Source of the DNA: DASSJT01 sp035691065
GTDB taxonomy: Bacteria; Actinomycetota; Actinomycetes; Actinomycetales; Dermatophilaceae
Assembly (NCBI GenBank): GCA_035691065.1
Contig: DASSJT010000203.1
Coordinates: 1-64,000, forward strand
Direction: 5' to 3'
DNA: 64,000 nt
The first letter of the stretch is position 1. Every line of letters starts with the position of its first letter. The position numbers and the translations under genes were made by a program. A model generated the notes under the pieces. It was not told where the DNA came from, searched no databases, and was given only the letters and a program-made list of their open reading frames with translations. Below are positions 61,393 through 64,000 of this stretch, in pieces.

Positions 61393-63021
61393 ATGGCAGC
61401 CGACCGGTCCGCAGACCACAGGGGTATGCCGGTGAGCCCCGCAGGCGCCCCACCTCCCTTCGCGTCCGGCGGCGACGCCGGCGGCGACCCGCGAGTGGCG
61501 GACATCCGCGAGCGGCTCGCCGCGGCATACGCCGCCTCGGCCGCACCGTCGGAGAAGGCGGCGGCCAAGCTGGCCTCGCAGAACAAGCTCTATGTGCGCG
61601 ACCGGATCGCCCTGCTCTTCGACGAGGGCAGCTTCGTCGAGGACGGGCGGTTCGCGAACGCCATGGCGCCGGGGCTGCCGGCTGACGGGGTGGTCACCGG
61701 GCGCGGGACCGTTGACGGCCGTCCGGCGATCGTCGTGGCCAACGACCCGACGGTTAAAGCCGGCTCGTGGGGGGCCCGCACCGTCGAGAAGATCGTGCGC
61801 GCCACCGAGATGGCGCTGCGCGAGGAGCTGCCGGTCTTATGGTTCGTCGACTCCGCCGGGGCGCGGATCACCGACCAGGTGGAGCTCTTCCCGGGCCGGC
61901 GTGGCGCCGGGCGCATCTTCCACAACCAGGTTGCGCTGTCGGGGAAGGTGCCCCAGATCTGCTGCCTGTTCGGCCCGAGCGCGGCGGGCGGTGCCTACAT
62001 CCCGAGCTTCACCGACGTGGTGATCATGGTCGAGGGCAACGCGTCGATGTACCTCGGCAGCCCGCGGATGGCCGAGATGGTCGTCGGGGAGAAGGTCTCG
62101 CTGGAGGAGATGGGCGGGGCCCGCATGCACTGCACGGTCTCTGGCTGTGGGGACCTCCTCGCATCGGATGACGCCGAGGCGATCGAGCTCGCCAAGCTCT
62201 ACTTCTCGTACGTCCCGCAGAGCTGGCGCTCGGAGCTCCCGTCGTACGTACCGGAGGAGCCGGCTGCGCCGCTCACCCGCCACACGGTGCCGGAGCGGGA
62301 GAGCCAGCCGTTCGACGTCCACGAGGTCATCGACGGCCTCGTCGACGACGACTCGTTCTTCGAGATCAAGCCGCTGTTCGCCGCCGAGCTGGTGATCGGC
62401 TTCGGCCGCATGGCAGGCGAGACCGTGGGGATCGTCGCGAACAACTCTGCGGTCAAGGGCGGTGTCCTGTTCACCGACAGCGCCGACAAGGCCTCGCGGT
62501 TCATCTGGGTGTGCGACGCCTTCTCGATCCCGATCATCTACCTCGCCGACGTGCCCGGCTTCATGATCGGGTCTGAGGTCGAGCGGGGCGGGATAATCCG
62601 GCACGGCGCCAAGATGGTCTCCGCGGTCTCTAGCGCCACGGTGCCGCAGTTCTGCGTGGTGATCCGAAAGGCCTACGGCGCCGGCCTTTACGCGATGGGC
62701 GGCCCAGGCTTCGCCCCTGATGCGACCATCGCCCTGCCGACGGCGCGCATCGCCGTGATGGGGCCCGAGGCGGCAGTGAACGCCGTCTACGCCAACAAGA
62801 TCGGCGAGATCGACGACGACGAGGAGCGGGCCCGCTTCGTCGCCGAGCGCCGGGCGGAGTACGACGAGGACGTCGACCTCGAGCGTCTCGCCGCCGACCT
62901 GGTCCTCGACCAGGTGATCGAGGCCGACGCGCTCCGGGCGGAGCTGCTCCGGCGGCTGAAGTACGCCGCCGGGCGCGAGCGGCACTTCGCCACCAAGCGC
63001 CGCGACATCCCGCCCGTCTGA
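61393..63021 (+). CDS. Acyl-CoA carboxylase beta chain (carboxyltransferase)
   Basis: A 542-residue carboxyltransferase moving CO2 from biotin to an acyl-CoA. Both crotonase-like halves are present: VDSAGARITDQVELFPGRRGAGRIFHNQ and FGPSAAGGAYIPSFTD in the first; GGVLFTDSADKASRFIWVCDAF and RKAYGAGLYAMGGPGF in the second. It needs a biotin-bearing alpha chain; the one at 52456-54243 is the nearest. Paired with the acyl-CoA dehydrogenase and a LiuR-like regulator, it could be methylcrotonyl-CoA carboxylase or an AccD2-like enzyme of unassigned substrate. Confidence 0.92.
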   Translation: MAADRSADHRGMPVSPAGAPPPFASGGDAGGDPRVADIRERLAAAYAASAAPSEKAAAKLASQNKLYVRDRIALLFDEGSFVEDGRFANAMAPGLPADGVVTGRGTVDGRPAIVVANDPTVKAGSWGARTVEKIVRATEMALREELPVLWFVDSAGARITDQVELFPGRRGAGRIFHNQVALSGKVPQICCLFGPSAAGGAYIPSFTDVVIMVEGNASMYLGSPRMAEMVVGEKVSLEEMGGARMHCTVSGCGDLLASDDAEAIELAKLYFSYVPQSWRSELPSYVPEEPAAPLTRHTVPERESQPFDVHEVIDGLVDDDSFFEIKPLFAAELVIGFGRMAGETVGIVANNSAVKGGVLFTDSADKASRFIWVCDAFSIPIIYLADVPGFMIGSEVERGGIIRHGAKMVSAVSSATVPQFCVVIRKAYGAGLYAMGGPGFAPDATIALPTARIAVMGPEAAVNAVYANKIGEIDDDEERARFVAERRAEYDEDVDLERLAADLVLDQVIEADALRAELLRRLKYAAGRERHFATKRRDIPPV

Positions 63022-63026
63022 CCGCT

Positions 63027-63674
63027 CTAGGCGGGCGCGGGCGACTCCCGGAGGTGGTGGAACTCCAGGCCGATCTCGCGCAGCAGGTCTCGCAGGAGTG
63101 GGAGCGACAGCCCGACCACGTTGGAGTGGTCGCCCTCGATGCTCGTGATGTAGGGGCCGCCCAGCCCGTCGATCGTGAAGGCCCCGGCCACCCGAAGCGG
63201 CTCGCCCGTGGCGATGTAGGCGCTGATCTCCGCGTCGTCCAGCTGCGCGAAGTGGACGACGGTGGAGGCGACGGCGCCGAAGGTGGCGCCGGTGCCGTCC
63301 TCGCGGTCGTCGATGAGCCAGTGCCCGGTGTGCAGGGTGCCGGACTGTCCTCGCATGCGCTGCCACCGCGCAGTCGCCTCTGCCGCGTCGACCGGCTTGC
63401 CGTGGACCTCGCCGTCGATGTCGAGGATGGAGTCGCAGCCCAGAACCAGGTGGTCGGGCCGGTCGGCCAGCGCCGTGGACACCGCTTCAGCCTTGGCACG
63501 GGCGAGCACGAGCGCCATGTCGGCCGGATCCAGCTCGCCGTAGCTCTCCTTGGCATGTGCCATGACCGCGCCCTCGTCGACCTCGCTCGCGAACACCCGT
63601 GGCTCCACGCCGGCCGCGTGGAGGAGCTTCAGCCGGGCCGGTGAGGCTGAGCCGAGCACGATGGCGACAGTCAC
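63027..63674 (-). CDS. maf: Maf-like nucleotide pyrophosphatase
   Basis: A 215-residue house-cleaning NTP pyrophosphatase (non-canonical nucleotides such as dTTP/UTP analogues), formerly linked to septum formation. Motifs: VLGSASPARLKLL at the start, SEVDEG, RAKAEAV, VLGCDSILDIDG, GKPVDAAEA and GLGGPYITSIEGDHSNVVGLSLP. It starts at GTG 63674. It converges on the carboxyltransferase with a 5-bp gap; maf next to carboxylase genes is the common actinobacterial order. Confidence 0.93.
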   Translation of the reverse strand: MTVAIVLGSASPARLKLLHAAGVEPRVFASEVDEGAVMAHAKESYGELDPADMALVLARAKAEAVSTALADRPDHLVLGCDSILDIDGEVHGKPVDAAEATARWQRMRGQSGTLHTGHWLIDDREDGTGATFGAVASTVVHFAQLDDAEISAYIATGEPLRVAGAFTIDGLGGPYITSIEGDHSNVVGLSLPLLRDLLREIGLEFHHLRESPAPA

Positions 63675-63742
63675 GGACGGCAGGCTATCCCGGCGCCAGA
63701 GCCGTCGGCGACGAGCGTTGTCGCGTCGCTCGCCCCCGCGGC

Positions 63743-64000
63743 TCAGCCGGTGCGGCGCCGCGTCCCCCCGTTGCGGGCGGCCGCGACCGACACGGGCCGG
63801 CGTGACGCAGCTGCACGCGACCTGCTGGCGTTCAACAGCCCGGAAACCAGGCGCTGCGTGTCGTCCTCGGGTGGGAGGCCCAGCTCGGCCAGCAGCACGC
63901 GGGAGAGCCGCTGGAACTGGGCGAGCGCAGCCATTCGGTTGCCGCTGGCGAGGTAGCTCTGGATCAGGGCGCGGTGCGATGACTCGCGCAGGGGCTCCAG
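63743..64000 (-). CDS. C-terminal end of a BTAD-domain transcriptional regulator (partial)
   Basis: Only the last 85 residues are in the window; the gene continues past the right edge. LEPLRESSHRALIQSYLASG followed by NRMAALAQFQRLSRVLLAELG is the typical helical repeat of the bacterial transcriptional activator domain of SARP/AfsR-like regulators. A basic tail ends the protein (RSRAAASRRPVSVAAARNG). What it regulates cannot be seen. Confidence 0.8.
   Translation of the reverse strand: MEPLRESSHRALIQSYLASGNRMAALAQFQRLSRVLLAELGLPPEDDTQRLVSGLLNASRSRAAASRRPVSVAAARNGGTRRRTG

Overview
The DNA is very GC-rich (roughly 70 percent by eye) and reads as a chromosomal segment of a high-GC Gram-positive bacterium, an actinobacterium. 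Nothing in it suggests a plasmid, phage or insertion sequence. GTG and TTG starts are common, ATGA/GTGA stop-start overlaps are frequent, and the gene neighbourhood matches the actinobacterial core. From memory, Mycobacterium tuberculosis carries the same set (sdhCDAB, cdd, deoA, add, pmmB, punA, lpdA, accA3, maf, an accD) within about 40 genes of each other. A member of the Intrasporangiaceae or a near relative is my guess, not proven. I see no rRNA, tRNA, CRISPR array or transposase.

Layout. 1-4657 (minus): D-Ala-D-Ala carboxypeptidase (cut by the left edge) and succinate dehydrogenase sdhCDAB. 4905-12368: GDP-mannose pyrophosphorylase, a two-gene ABC exporter with a divergent GbsR/MarR regulator and its probable operator, a B12-domain-less methylmalonyl-CoA mutase subunit, and an M20 amidohydrolase. 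12532-26687 (mostly plus): a BMP-type nucleoside ABC importer, cytidine deaminase, a secreted SGNH hydrolase, thymidine phosphorylase, a TetR/hydrolase pair, a small secreted protein, an OmpR two-component system, a cupin and adenosine deaminase. 26762-40601 (minus): a probable long transcription unit, purine nucleoside phosphorylase, phosphopentomutase-like enzyme, deoC, two aldehyde dehydrogenase genes, a P-loop kinase, a hydantoinase A/B fusion, then a response-regulator/thioredoxin-reductase-like fusion and its Crp-domain histidine kinase. 40778-44739 (minus): an ABC importer of the iron/2-aminoethylphosphonate/polyamine class. 44888-48735: an LpdA-type flavoprotein, a phytoene-desaturase-like oxidase and an SRPBCC protein. 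49102-54243 (minus): a secreted M14 carboxypeptidase and a biotin-containing acyl-CoA carboxylase alpha chain. 54392-64000: aldo/keto reductase, tryptophan 2,3-dioxygenase, PfkB kinase, a MoxR/VWA pair, a MerR regulator with operator, acyl-CoA dehydrogenase plus carboxyltransferase, Maf, and the end of a BTAD-domain regulator.

How it works together. The middle of the window is a nucleoside salvage district: import (12532-17785), deamination (cdd, add), phosphorolysis (deoA, punA), pentose-phosphate mutase, deoxyribose-phosphate aldolase, then aldehyde oxidation. The right end handles acyl-CoA oxidation and carboxylation.

Three things stand out. First, the octamer CGGCATAC (reverse complement GTATGCCG) occurs about 44 times, far above chance, in genes and between them, and forces rare codons. 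Second, a two-component pair (26762-29908) has a flavoprotein output that lost every redox cysteine motif I can place. Third, the two aldehyde dehydrogenase genes beside deoC look like a split ALDH16. The window is also rich in short tandem repeats (9, 11, 15, 18, 24 and about 50 bp units).
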